From Paracentrotus lividus (Eukaryota; Echinodermata; Echinoidea; Camarodonta; Echinidae): 64,000 bases of DNA. Positions 19,783-34,400 of this stretch are shown here, in pieces; within the stretch, counting starts at the first letter, position 1; the number at the start of each line of letters is the position of its first letter. The notes beneath the pieces are model-generated. The model did not search any database. It saw only the letters and a list, made by a program, of their open reading frames with translations, and was not told the origin of the DNA. The stretch is taken from positions 32,155,421-32,219,420 of the forward strand of contig CALNVZ010003433.1 of assembly GCA_940671915.1 (NCBI GenBank), in the 5' to 3' direction. Both the position numbers and the translations under genes were made by a program.

Positions 19783-22700
19783 TCACCTAAACTCCTGAGG
19801 GGCATAGTTCTTTCTTCCCCTGCTCTCTGCAGAGTCTCTTGATATGGGCTGCTCTCTAAAGACGATGGGACCATCCTCCATGGACGTAGATGATATCCTA
19901 GTTTTGTAGTGCTCTCTGCCTCTCTCCTTCCTTCTCTTGATGAATGGATGTTTGAGGAGCTCTGAGGCAGTTGCTCTCTGATCTTGATCCCTGTATAAAG
20001 TCAAGCAGTTAAGACAGATCCTTTAGCATATTCATATTATGAATGATAGCGCCGTAAAACTAAAAACAACAACAACATGAAAAATAATAGGGTCGTGTGT
20101 TATGAACTCGCCACCCAAATAGGGTGGTGCTGTTACGCTTTTTGCTATTTTTCAGCATTAATTTGTCAATATTTTCCAAAGTAAGAAAGTTTATGTAACA
20201 CATTTGATCTCATTTTGAAGCTATGTTACTGTGCTAGCTCCCTGTGAAGTTTCATTGTTCGAGGTAACATTCTGGTGGAGTTACAATGGTTTAAGTTTGG
20301 GACAGTAGGGGTGGTGCTGGAAGCGGCGCCGCTGGAAGCGGCGCTGCCTGTACAAAGTCAATGGGAAATTTTACATTTTGTGGTTGATTTGGGGAAAACT
20401 TGAATTTCTCTGCCAAATTTTGGCTTAGGACTGTGAATGTGGTACCAAACTGAAGCATATTAACTGCTTTATACCATGAAATCACTGAACAATAGGTTTG
20501 ATGTTACAATAGTAACCAGGAAGACTCAACAATCCTTATTTGACCTAAAAAGGCAATGCCTCCTGTACAAAGTCATTAGGAATTAGAGATATTGTAGTAA
20601 GTACCATTGGGAAAACTGCAATATCTCTGCCAAATTTTAGCCTATGATTGTGAATTTAGTACCAAATTGAAGCTTTTAAACAGCTTTATACTATCACATC
20701 ACTTTAGCAATATTTTTGATGGTGCAACAGTACTTGGCAGGACCCAACCCCCTCATGAATTTGAAAAAAGCTTTATTTTCAGGGCTAAATTTCAGATCGT
20801 TATATGTTCATTCTAAAATTGTAAACCATAATGAATTGTACCTTGTTTGAAAGGTCTTATTATTCTCTACCAGAATATAATATTATTAATATTTGGGTGA
20901 TTATAGATGACTTGACGATAAAACAATGAAAAAATAACAAAATATAAATTTCTTGAATTTATTCCTAGTAACTTTTTTTATCTTGCACCTGGTTTAATTT
21001 TTCAATGCAGATTTAGATTCCTTGAGGAATTTTCTTTCAGAAAATGTATAGTTTTGATATATTAGGGTGTATACTTTTCGAGATACAGGTCTTTGAAGTG
21101 AAAAAGTGCCATTTGTAATGAAATTGGCATGTAACGCAAAAAGCGGCGAACTTATAACACACGGCCATAGTAATAATTTCTGTTTGTAATGTAGGACCTT
21201 TCTTTTTCACCATTGAATGTCTTACTACATGTACACTATTGTCAAAATTACATTTGTAAGGTAATGTATAATATAAAAGTGTTTATTTCCGCAAATTTTC
21301 CAAGTCCATCTTCGCGAAAATTTATTCTTCAACATAAGGACATTCATAGTAATGAAAACATCAGAAAAAGCGCGAAATTATCCACTAGCAAATTTCCTTA
21401 AGTGGTAAAAAATTGTGAAAATATTGGCTTATACATTATAACATGAGGTAATTGAAAACTTATTCATCCCGAATTTTAGCTTTTGGCAATTTAAACTCCA
21501 TAAATTTGGACTCTGGAGGAGTCTGGGGCGGGGACATTATTCAAGAATAATGATCATTACCTTGTCAAGCAGGCGTTTACAAAGGTCCTGGCATCAGGTG
21601 AAAACTTATCCGGCATCTGAGGGATCGGACCTCCTGAACCAATGGCAAAGATGGCTGTCATAGGAGGCATGTCTGCCCAAGGGGGTTTACGGGTTGCCAT
21701 CTCAAAGACTGTACATCCAATAGACCTGGAGTATTAAACAAAGATTTGGCTGGTCAAAGATTATACATACAGGGTGGGTGAAATAAGTGAAATATATAGA
21801 ATTAGACACACAGAGAAAGAGATATATAAAGAGTAGGGGGAAAGAAGTAAATGAGAGGCAGAGGAATAGTTGAAAATATGAGCGAAATAGAAAGTGAGTG
21901 AGACAGTGGTAAAGAAAGAGGTAGAAAGACAGATGGAGAGTTCAAAAAGAATGGAGACCTGAAAGACCTGTATATTAAATCTTCAGGGTCCGAATTAACA
22001 TGGTTCGTTAAACCGTAATCTGAAACCATGGAGCATTCAAATTTTGGGTAATAATTACGCTCAATTCCTCACCGACATTTAGAATGGTCCAGTGTGAAAG
22101 CACGCATTTGTAACAAAATCACGCCTTTTGTTATTTTTAGAGCATAAAGAATCCCAATAATTGAATTAATGAGTCACCTGTTGAACACATTTTAAATGAA
22201 CAGAGGACTCCACCATAGTGACAGGCATGAATTTCAAGACCCCTTTGTAAATTTGGGTCATGGAGTTTAATATTTAGCCTAAGGAATATGTTACGATGCA
22301 CACTACATTTTATGCACATTTACCTCAACACACACACTGTGATTGTACACGTATACATGCACGTATTACTACGCACCGCTACGAACATGACAGAATAAAT
22401 GCAAAAGACAATCTATATTTATCGTCTCAATTTATTGACCATGTTTCCATTCACAAGGCATAAAACAGTTACTAACCATATGTCGGATTTCTTGCCGTGA
22501 CCAGTCTCCATGATGACCTCTGGAGCCATCCAGTAGGGAGTTCCCCTCATAGACTTGAGCACGTTCTGACTACGACTGATCTGGATACAAAGACGCTTAG
22601 CGCATCCAAAGTCTATCAGCTTGATCACACCCGTCGACATCAGCATGATGTTGGCTCCTTTGATATCCCTGGAGAGGTGGAGATAATGTGGAAAGATTGA

Positions 22701-23748
22701 GGTTTAGTTAGAGCAAATAGTAGGATAACTCTTAGTTTTATAAAATAGTTCCTACTTTTATTCAGCCACCTTGGCATATCAAAGTGGCAAGTAAAAAACA
22801 GCTGGGAAATACATAATTGGTAGAATTTCAGAGAAATCTGGCATATGAAGGTTTTTTTTCCCCCCAAACAATCATCCTTGTCATCATCACCATTATCACC
22901 AACATCACCATAATCATCACCATCATCATCATCATCATCATCACCACCACCACCGCCACAATCATCACCCCTACCTAAATAGTAAATGTAGCCAATGCTA
23001 TCCTTATGGAGGTACTTAGTTTGTTCAAGGATTTAAGTTTACCTGCAGAATTCAGTGTACCTACAATCCCCACGATCGACACCAGCACCAACAAGTCATT
23101 CACTTCAATCATATAATTTAATATTTAATATAATCGTATAATAATTTTCCCACCTATGGATGACGCTATTTTCATGGAGGTATTGCGTGCCTTCAAGGAT
23201 CTGCTTTGTGTATCTGCAAAAGACCGTTTCATCTAGGGAACCGAACCGAGCCAGGAGAGATGCTATTGATCCACCAGGGATGAACTGCATGAAGATGTTG
23301 ACTGTGTTATCTTCTAGAGACACTCCCAGAAATCTAAGATGAAAATTTTTGTTTATACTTTTTAATATATTTTTTTATATAATTTGTATCGTCATAAGCT
23401 CTTTGAATCACTCACCACCACAACTTCATGTACAAGCATCAATATGTTCACCAGAAACATCACCACCACAAAAGCCTCTTACTATCACTAGGATCATCAC
23501 TTGCTCTGAAAATCAATTTTACCAACAACTATCACCTCATCAGCTCCATCAAAACCACCATAGGTAACATTGCTAATTAGCACTTCCCCCAGAAGCATTC
23601 CCATCTATGATCTTCACAATACCCTACACAATTTAGATTTTAAAAACAACATAATCACAAACATTTCATCTTCATCATAACACCCATATCGCCATCATCA
23701 ACATCATCACCATCATCATCACCAGCAACTATCATCATCACCACCATT

Positions 23749-23782
<34 letters not shown>

Positions 23783-25495
23783 CCACCACCACCACCACCA
23801 CCACCACTATCATCATTATCATCATCACCACATCCATCCATCATTCTTCATGTGAAACATGTTCCCACTTACCCCACAATGTTTTTGTGACGCAGAGTCT
23901 TTAAGAGTTGCACTTCTTCCTGCAGTTTCTGGTATTGTTGTTTGGCCTTCTCTTTGTCTCTCTCGCTTAGCTCAACCTGCTTTACAGCCAGAAGCTGTCC
24001 AGTGTTCGTCAGTCCACAATAAACCTTTACCCATAGACAAATTAGCAATAGTTTTATACATGTATATTAATACTACAGATAAAGTTGGGTACTATATAAT
24101 AGAGAAAGATTCAATGAGTTACATGTAGCTTTCCTTTTAAGATTGAAAAAAAAAAATCATACTTTTAACTAGATGTAAACTTTGTTAAATAAACTGATGA
24201 ATGGTGTTAACAGAAACACTGTACATGTAGGTCTATATAGATTAATAGAAATTTCTCTTTGTATTATGAACTAGGAGATTTAAGAACTATTGTTATTCAA
24301 GACATGCGCAAGTACAACACAGCACTTACTTTTGGTTGAACAAAAAATATTTTGATATTAATAAAGTGTTCTATATCTTACACGGTCATAGAATCTAGAT
24401 TGTTCAGGGGTGGATTCAGCAGCGGCTCTGCCCAAGTATTTTACAGCCTAATTTTCTTGGGATAATATTGGCTATTACCCCCAGACAATTAGGCTCATAA
24501 AATTCTTTGTCAGAGCTGATGCTGGATTCTGTTGCTTCTATTGTTTAGTTAATATCAATTATATCTCTTCTATGAATATTCATCCGAATAGCTTTTTACT
24601 ATTTTCTGCGGCGGAGAAATTCGCTACTATTTTGAGCAAATACGATCACGATATTCACGATGGATCACATTGACAAAACTGTGTGAAGTTCAACATTCAG
24701 CTGCTGAAGAAAATGGCATCAATGCAATTATTGTTTAAAACTACTTGAATATGCCTGAAGTAGGCCATAAAAGGGTAGAATCATATAAGTAAATCGATAA
24801 TAAATCGTTCTTTGAACTTCTCTTCTCATGCGTTTTTGTGCAACAGCAGGAAATGGTACGGTAGCTACATTGTAGTTCATTTCTGCTCCGGGCTCAGCTG
24901 CGCAGCCTCCAAACCCTTCAATTTCGAACTTCGGTTCAGATTTTATGGTGAAGGATCATGGCTTTTGTTCTTTGAATAAAGATTGAGAAAACACCCTTGT
25001 TGATGGTATTTATAATTTAGTTCGAAAAGAAGAGATATAAAACAAAAACACCAAGCATTTACTTCAAAAGTTTAGTGAAAATTACGTTTCTTCGGAGGGA
25101 CAGGGAAGTTACTATTTTCTTCTCAGGGGCTTCGCCCCTTGGAGAAAATATTAACTATATCCAGTCCCTCCTCAGATAAATAATTTTCCACTAAGCTTTA
25201 TCACAGCTTGGTATATTTGATAACTAAACAATAGAAACAACAATCCTGATCAACTGCCTCTTCAATAAGGCTTCCATAGTTATGGTATGATAAAGTATTA
25301 CTAAAAGTTTTCAAATGTACCTCTAATCATTCATGTTTTTCAACTCACCATTCCAAATGCTCCTTTCCCAAGCAGGTTCCCTTTTTTCCAATGAAGAAGT
25401 TCAGTGCCCTCAGACTCTGACACTGTGGTGTTAGTGCTAAGACTGCGGTCAGTACTACTGACCATACTCGAAGACATGGAAGCAGCTTGCACACT
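19783..25495 (-). CDS. MAP3K19: Kinase-domain exons 13-18 of the MAP3K19-like gene
   Basis: Exons 25495-25349, 24024-23873, 23333-23154, 22668-22477, 21725-21561 and 19990-19783. The glycine loop GKGAFG ends exon 13. The VAIK-type Lys (LLAVKQVEL) and helix-C (KLQEEVQLLKTLRHKNI) are in exon 14. The HRD motif is split across exons 15/16. DFG and the GTPYWMAPE activation-loop end are in exon 16. The DIWSIG motif spans exons 16/17. Exon 18 gives the RATASELLKHPFI C-lobe end and a tail of about 50 residues rich in Arg and Ser. No essential residue is missing. Confidence 0.93.
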
Positions 25496-28400
25496 CTGTA
25501 AGATAAGGACACAGACTTTCATAAAACACCCTAGTCAAGTGCTTTTTGGTCAAAATATTAGTGAGCAACTAATTACAATGAATGGTAATGCTGTACCTCA
25601 ATGGCTCAGACCCTTGTGAAATATGAGTTATCAGAGTTAACACGCCTCTTTTTCATGAAACAGCTATTCATATCAAACTATACACCTCATCATATGGTCT
25701 AAACTTCTTTTGAAATGAAATTAAGTACTGTTATTTCAGCTGTGCCAAATAAGCTGTTTTGTTTTACGTGGTTTGTTCCTGATAAATTGTGAACAGATTT
25801 TGTGGCTCACCTCTCCCGTATCATTGAAGTCCCTGAAGACCTCACTACTTGATTCAGACAGCGCCAAGCTCTGGTTCAAGAACTCCCTTTCCTCTTGGTC
25901 CCCACCTTGGACATTAATCACATCTCCTGACATCCTAGGAGACAGACTCCTCACAGAGCTCCTGGCAGTGTTGATGGGTTGCCCAGCAATGGAGGATGGG
26001 GGTCTGGTGAGGATGACCGATGTAGTGGTTGTATCAAGAGATTGTGCAATGGTTTCAAACTCCTGGAGGGTTTTCTCTGTCAAAGTCTGGACGTGTCTTG
26101 TTAAGGGTTCCTCCTCCTCAACCTGATCATCGTCTGCAGAATCCATGTTTCCATCCTCTTCAAAGATTGGGATATGGACATCGGGCCTGTTAGAGTGCGG
26201 ACTAATGTCTGACGGCGATGTTTCTGAGGGTGTCTCTCCTAATGATTTGCCACGCCTCTTTTTATTTGTGGTAGATGCAGGAGGACTGAACTTCTTATCT
26301 GGAAGACTGTTCTTGATGGTAGACACCTGCGATTTATTCTCTTCCTTGTTGCGCCCTGATTTCTTGACAGGAACTGCAGGGGAGGATGTAGTGTCTGCGT
26401 TGGCGGGTGTTGGGTTTGGATCGCTTGCTCGCCTTGGACTGGACCTTTTGGAAGACTGGATCTGATGCTGGTGGAGAGGTTTAGGAAGTGGTGGCTTCTT
26501 CTTGAGTACGCTAGCCTTCAGCTGGTTCTTCTGCTCTGTTGAAGGTTCTCCTCCTTCAGGTACAACTGTCTTATTAACTCCTATTCCATCTTCATTTACA
26601 TCACTTCCACTGTCTGGCTTGTTCAAAAGCAGGCTGAGATGTTCCCGAACTTGCTCCTCGTCCGAAGCAATGGACGTTCTCCGCGAACCTTGAGAAGACG
26701 CAGTCTCAAAATGATCCTTGAGGCGAAATACCTTTAGAAGATCCGGGTTGGTGTCGTAATTCGAGAGCTCTCCGGTAAGTTGCAGATTACGGGGTTCTTG
26801 ATCGGATTGGTTCATCTCATTGCCCATCTGTGTGCTACTTTTCCTCACCCTAACATTTGGTACCGGAGGACTATTCTTCAATCGTGTTGTTTGACTACTG
26901 TCATTGGGCTCCACATGAGACTCCGATTGTTCATACAAATCCGCACTTTCATATTCAGCCATGCTGTCTGGACCCTGTGAAGTAGAATGATTTGAACCAT
27001 TCTTTGCCATGCTCACCTCTGAAGATGAGGTGCTCTTGAGAGAGTCTACAAACTCTTTGATTGTCCCCATCGTGTCTGGAATAAAGAAAGGAGCATTCAT
27101 CTCAAGAGGGCTCAGAATGTTCACCAGATTCTTTTTCTCCTCAATGGATATGGAACGCATCACAACTAACTCATCCAGCTTCAAAGAGTTGTGTGGACTA
27201 AGATGTGTATCTCCCAGGTCAGGGACCTCTTCATCAGCAGAGGAGGAAGAGGAGTCACCTTGGTTGCCCTCTTGGATGATGACATCATCGTTCTCGTTAC
27301 GGGATGTCTTGATACTCCATCCCTGCCCAGTGATGAATGCTGTGGTGTTTTGCTCTCCTTCAGGCAAGAGTCTGAAATCTACTTCCTTTGTTTTCTTCTT
27401 ACACTTGGTCCTGCCACTTGATTTCTTGGGCTTCTTGCCAGCCTTTGACACATCACCACTCCTACTTCCTCCACTCCCAACTCTCCCTTTGGTCTTTCCG
27501 CCACTACCAACTCTGTCCTTTGCCTTTCCTTTGCCTCCCTTTCTTGGGATATTGCTTGAAACTTTCTTAGGCATGTTCTTCACCAGCTTCTGAATAGGGC
27601 CCTTGACACTTGAAACACGACCCTTGATTTTTCCTAAGACTTCCACTTTCACATCATTGGACGTTCCAGGACTAGCAGATTTAAACATCTCAACAATGTC
27701 CATGATAACTGGTGATTGTTTGGCAGCCATTGGATCACGGATGGGCTTCCTTTCTGTCACCTTTGACTCGTTAAGATCTCGAGGTGATGTGTCCGGTGAC
27801 TTGTATTTGCCTTTCCTGAAAGAATTGCTTCCATGTTTCGGTTCCTTTGGACTGGTAGGATTAAGATGAACATCACCATTTTGCTCCGATGTTATAATCT
27901 TTACTGCTGGATCAATGTAGTCCTGACCAGCAGGATTGACCTCTGACTTTTCTTGCAATACCTTTAAGGTGCCCTCTGATGAATCAGTCCTTACCATGTC
28001 TCCCACTCCTTTCGATCCATCAGATGTTAAATCATATTTCTCAAAACTATCCTTTTTGGCACTATTCTTCTCTGTATCTTCTTTTGTAATTTGAGCACCA
28101 TTTGCAGTCTTTACTGGAGATACGTCCTTCTTCAAATCAAGCTTTTGTGGTACAGTTTTAGGGATGCTCTTCTCCTTGTTATTTGGAAGCATTCCTTCTT
28201 TTTTGCCCTCTTTCACATCCTGAGCTGGTTTTTGCTTCAAAGCGGACACATTGCTGATCTCTGAAGCCTTTGCTTTGGATACCACTGGTTCACCCCTTCC
28301 ACTTATGGAAGTAGTTGCAGCCGGTTTCTTATTTGTAACAGTGAAGCTTTTCTTTGCTTCTGCATTTTTCAAAGTGGCACCATTACTGGGTTGAGGATCC

Positions 28401-31400
28401 CTGGTTGAGCTTTTCTTTTGAGGAACACCTCTTGGGGCTACTTTGCTTTTAGCCAACTCATTCTGAGCTTCAGCCTTCAAAGGTTTTTTGACAGTCGCCC
28501 CCTTTCCTTTCAGAGCGTTATTGACACTATTCTGCTCCTGCTGATGCCCTGTTTGCTTTTTGGATGCTACAGGATTGGTTAACGATTTATCTACCACAGC
28601 TTTGCTTCCCTCCATACCTGATGTCTTTTGCTGTGGGGTAAGAGGTGTTGACTTCTTGCTATTTGCAGGATTGGCTACTGCTACTTTGGTTGTCCGTGGA
28701 GTCGTCTTCTGATGCATTCCAGATGCCTTAGAAACATCCCTTCTTTGTTTTCGTTTGGTTTTACTGGACTGTACAGTGGAGTCTTCTTCATCACTGAAAA
28801 TAACTTCTTCAAAGACATCCTCAGCATCGCTGCTCTCTATAAGCTCCTCTAGATCGTCAGTTTTTGTGCAAGTTGGCAGCTTTGTTGATTTCCTTACTTC
28901 CTTCAGACCTTTCACACCACTCACAGTGACAGGCATCTCTTCCTCAAACCTCTGGTCCTCATTCTCAAAGTCTGATTCTGAGGAATCATCATCATCGCAG
29001 GATATTCTCCAGGTGATTTCTTTTTTTACTTCAGCATCTGGTTTCCCTTTTTTACCCTTAACCTTGTCATCCTTGGTTTTTGTTGCAGCTTTATTGGAGA
29101 CAGCTGCAGTACCTTGCTTCACGTTTATTGCACTTTTCCCTTCAGACTTTACGTTGGGCTCTCTTACAATTTTTGACATAACAGTCTTTTTATCTACTTT
29201 AGTATTAGCTTTTTTATTCGCAAGATTTGGGGCAAGCTTCACCAGATCTGTTGCCGTTTCCTCTTTTCTAGTTTTAGATGCCATTGTTCCATTCTTTCCC
29301 TTGCCTGTTAAAACAGCCTTTGTCTCTGAATTCACACCATCATCCACTTTCAAAGTCCCACTCCTTGATTTATCATTTTGAGTTCTACTGTTCCCTTCTG
29401 TAGTCCCCACAGGCTCATTTCTTTCAGAGTTTTTGTGATCATCAACTTTGCTGAGGTCATTGTCAGGGGTTTTGCCTGATGTTTTAGAATCTACTTTGGC
29501 AACAGGCAAGACTTCTAAAGTCCGAATAACAGGTTTTGGGACACCCACAAGTGTAGCCTTCTTCTCATCCTGTAATCTTGTATGTTTTCCTGGAACAGGA
29601 GTCTTTGACTTCTCAGCAACTTTTTTCACATAATTTCCTGATGCTGGTTGATTCCTTCTACATGTGAATTTCTGTGCAGTTTGCTTATTAGGCACTGATT
29701 TAGCAGAAGGAGAATTAGGAGTCCCTTTTCCCTTGGTGGCACATAATGGTGTAACAAGAGCTGTTTGTCTTTTTGATGGTGCCATCTCTGGCATATTGTC
29801 CCTGGGTTTGAAGTCATCACCCTTTCTTACATCACCCATCGCATTGTCCCCAGTTGAGGGTGAAACACTGTTAGAATGACCAGCTGCAATTGGACCGAGG
29901 ATCTTAGATTCATCTGCAGATGACAATGATCGCTTCCTTGTATCTAGCAGCATGGAATTGTCCTCTAGCGATATCTTCCGTTTCCCGCCAGCTCGACCCT
30001 GTATAGCCTGTTCAGTCTCTATCCTAGATGACTTCTTTTGTACATCCTCCTTCATGGTACCATTTGGATCAACAGTGTCTGACGACATAAAAGCACTGAT
30101 AGAGGACATGGATAGGACAGATATAGATTCTTCACTTGTCTGTCTCTTGGACTTTTGTACCTGAGAATGGTTGACAGCCGGAGAAGCGCGACCCAGGCTT
30201 GGAAGCCTCATCTGTGCCCTTTGAAAGAGTGCAATTCTTTCATCAGGTACTTTCGTGGCTGATGGTGTCATCTTGATCCCCAAGCGGTTCTTTGCTGCTT
30301 CCTTACGATCAATCTCAAGCTGTGGGCTAGGGCTGGACATAACAAGACTTGCAGAAGAGGAAGCATGGCTGACAGTAGACCTGGATGATCCTTGGCCAGA
30401 GTCAGAGCTGTCTTTAAGTGGGTTCACGCGGCTGGCTTCAATGTTGAACATCACGTTGCGATGATGGAGCGACGTCTGCTGCCCTCTACTCTCATCTTCC
30501 TCCTCTAAGCTGAGCCTCAAAGGTGGCACCACATTCTCTCCACCATCGTTATCTCCGTCTTCGCCTTCAAACTCAAAGATGGTTTCTTGGCGTTGGAGGT
30601 TGTCACTGAATGTCCCTGGTGAAACGGGAAGCACACTCCGAGATGTTGGGTACATACTTGAAGAGTCTGGGTTGGGACTTGGTGTTGTAAGCCTCAAGTG
30701 CATTTGCTCTGTGTAAGAATAAATACAAAATATAAATGACAATTTAAATACATATATGACACCTTACATGTGCATTGTACCTTCAATGCAATACAAATTT
30801 TATATGCATAAATTATAAACAACTTCTCAATACATGTATGTTTATAACTCATAAATCTTATAAAGAATATACATAATAGAATGATACAAATTATGCTAAA
30901 AGAAAAATATTCATTCAGAAAATATCCTTTAAGAATATGAGAATAATTAGCTTTTAAATTGACCTCCAACCAGACTGTGTGATCAAGGGTAGTCTGAGTA
31001 AATATAATGTTACAAACAATGATTGGCAATTTATTTCAGTAAATTAGACCCAAGTAGTTTTGAGTGGTATTCACTTTGATCCCTAAGAACATATTTGTAG
31101 TGTAATGCTGTAAATGGTAGCAGATGAATTTGTAATCATGTAAAGTGGGCACATATAAGATTTTGTGAACAGAATTCTGCATCCTGGGAGAGGAAAAAGG
31201 AATAAAGTTGAGATACTTCATAATTAAGGTATAGCTACAAAATAGTTCTGGGTTACATTGGCTAAGTAAGTAAGACTTACCCAGGTTCAGTAGATGTGAT
31301 GTTCGTATAGGGTGCACATGAGCCAATGCAGGGCTGCTTGCTAGGTCCTTGTTACAGAAGCTCTGATACACCTTAGCAACATCAGAGATACTCGGATCAG

Positions 31401-34400
31401 ACAATCTATGATGGGAAGAGCTCCCTCTTTGTTTGCTCAAAGAAGAGTCACTTTGAGTGGATGAATGGCGATCAAGCTGTTTCACACCTGGGGGCAGGAT
31501 GCGTTGGAATCTGAGTGGCACAATAAATAACAAAATGTAAGTTGTAATGTAATGTTGTACAATCTTGTACATTATGGTGTACTTTGACAAAAGGAAGAAA
31601 GTGACATATCAACAAAATTTGAGTCATTGACGTTTTCAAACATGTATTTCTCCTAGTGTTTTCTTCTTCCTTATCAAATGTATCTATATACAACATCGTC
31701 CCGGTAATAGAAATGTTAGGTAAGGCATTGTGATATTGCATTGACTTCAGTAAAAATGCCAGACACAATTTGTTCTTTTAAATGATACATTACATGTATG
31801 TCTATACTGGTATATTATGTGATACGGACCTAGTCCTGGTCTTACCTCACATCCCGTAGACTATCATCCAAGTCCAGTCCCACAACAGTGACAGGTACCT
31901 GTGGTCCATCTAGTTGTTGACCAGTAGGATCAGCTGCCATAGAAAGGTTAAAGGTTACACAAGGGTCAATTGTGTTTGATACATTTTTACTTAGGTAACT
32001 AGTAATCCTTGAATGCTGAAAAAAAAAACCAAACAAACAAAAAAACAACTAATGCACTCAACTCCTGGTAGATACAACAATATTTCATTAAAACAAGGTG
32101 ACTCTATTGTACCCAAGTTCAAACATCGTGCATGTGCAAGTATCTATCTGTTCATATAACTAGATTTCATTATAACAAGGTACCAGTCTTTTGGTGTTGA
32201 GCCCCTGATAATGGCAAGAGAAGACTGTAATAGAATGTACTGAAGCAATTCATGAATATCAAGATAATGGTATAAGATTGAATTTTTATTGTACATGTAA
32301 TTGATCAAAACCAAAATTGGCACACCCCTAATGACCATTGCTAGTAGCTTTATATATATCTTACATTTTGTCTTGCTAAGCTTGCTATGCCCACTTGACC
32401 TTTGATCCTTCGACCCACCGTTGACCCGACCTGAGAATGTCAGTGACCTGCGCGGCTTCTTTGTCCCATCCGAGGGTTTGGTCTTGGGGGCGGGACTTGA
32501 CGAGAGGGGGTCGAGTACTCGGGGTGTTTTTGGTGGGGCAGGGGCACGATTGTTGGTAGTGTTGGTGTTTGGCAGGGGGGAGTTGCGGGATGGGGTCCGG
32601 AGAAGGGTGAGAGTCCTCGTCTGAAGTCTGCAGAAAAACAACAAAACAAAGGGAGCAAAAGAAACAATAAAGGCACTGTTAAATTGTCAAATATCCCTTG
32701 TGGACTATGTTTGCATGCGTAGACTGTTGTATAATATTTAAAGGGACCCGCTCAATTTTCCATAAAATTTTAAACAAAGAACACCAATTATAGCTGGTGC
32801 TGCTATCATGACTACAAACCTACATCAGACAGAAATAACTCAAATATGCTGATTGCGCAGTTAGTTGTCAAGATAGTTATCATCTAAAATGAAGATTGAG
32901 ATAAATGAGCAACAATGATAAGATTGAGCAACTTTAAATTTTTAAAGACATTTTCACAACTGAAGTAGAATCTATTCATACAGAGACATTTGTACATTGC
33001 AAGAATAAGGCTGTTATGGTCAAGAGAACATGAAATATATGGAAAATGATTTGGTATTTAATGCCTCTTCTAGTGAGGACTATTCTTTCTCTCTGTATTA
33101 GTTTCATACTTACCCAGGAGTAAAGCGTCCAGCTTCGATATCCTTCAGCATCTGCTCTTCATCCAGAACTGCTTTATGAGCCTCAGTGAATTTCTGCAGC
33201 ATCCGTTCTGATAAAACAATTACAATCATTTGTCAAACCATTCTTCACAATAAGTATACAAATATACAACACATTATATTACTTAGTACTTTTTGCTTCC
33301 ACATAGCTTTAAAAGAATAAATTCTTGCAAAGACTAGGAACCCAAATTTATAGACTTAACAGAGACTAAGTGTTATTCACTCAGCTCCTCAATACTAGGT
33401 TGTGGCTTTACAGGACTAAACAAAATGTCAAGGGTCAAATAGCGATATAACAAAGCTTAACTTACTTCCAAAACCTTCGCTTGGGGGTGAGGTCGATGTT
33501 AGACTATGTACTCTAGTTTGACGAGGACTACGATCCTCCATACGTGATGGTGGTTTGACAGGGCTCAGCACATCAGACTGTTTGGTCTCAGCAACCTCCA
33601 TCCAGGCATCTACAAAGTCAGAGGTCAAAGGTCAGTGCTTGAAAAGGCTGTCACATTGTAATAATCTTATAGCTCAAGAGAAAAAAAGACATTTTTAAAG
33701 CTAACATTAAGCTCTGGTTCGGAAATTGCAAAGTGAAATTTATATGTATAAATCAATAATGGTAGGATCAAGCATATTTTATTTTTGGATGCACTGTACC
33801 ATAACTGCCAAAAACTTTAGCACGGGTGGGGTCAAGAGACAGCACCTCTGTTTTTTTGTGTCTGCTACTTTTCAATGCCTCTCAACACTTTTTTATTAAT
33901 TCTCCATACATTTTTGCACACCTAATAATTTAACTTGGAGAGTAGCAGAAGAATGGGGTCACTGAGTTAAAGTGGAAAATTAAAGGAATAAAACAAATGA
34001 TTTGAAGAAAAGGCTGATTTTTTTTTTCTTTAATCAGAATGTTCCAGTTCCATGCAAAGACATAAAAGTTGAGCAATCCACTAAACTTTTAACCACCGAC
34101 AGGTATGACATATGCTGATTGAAAAAAAAAAAAAGAACAAAGAAATGACAGAATGGGTTTTGCCTGTATATCCACTATGCAGACTCTTACCTCTCAAAAC
34201 AGATTTCATTCTCTTGGTTTTGGCTACATCTACTGCTGTGTTACCACTATCGTCTACAAGGGTGATATCAGCTCCATGATTCAAGAGAGTGTTGGCTACT
34301 TGGGTCTGACCAGCTGATGCCTGAAATAGACAGAGGTAAAATATGAAGGTGGTTTTTGTCTGGTCATACATCTATGTACAGAGGTCAAAGGTGAAAAACA

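Noticed and set aside
23655..23837. Met/Val-rich minus-strand ORF
   Set aside because: Translation of an (ATC)n microsatellite between kinase exons.
26145..29381. Long plus-strand ORFs (up to 208 codons) across the giant kinase exon
   Set aside because: They are opposite-strand shadows of the Ser/Lys/Thr-rich coding exon; no splice context or domain.
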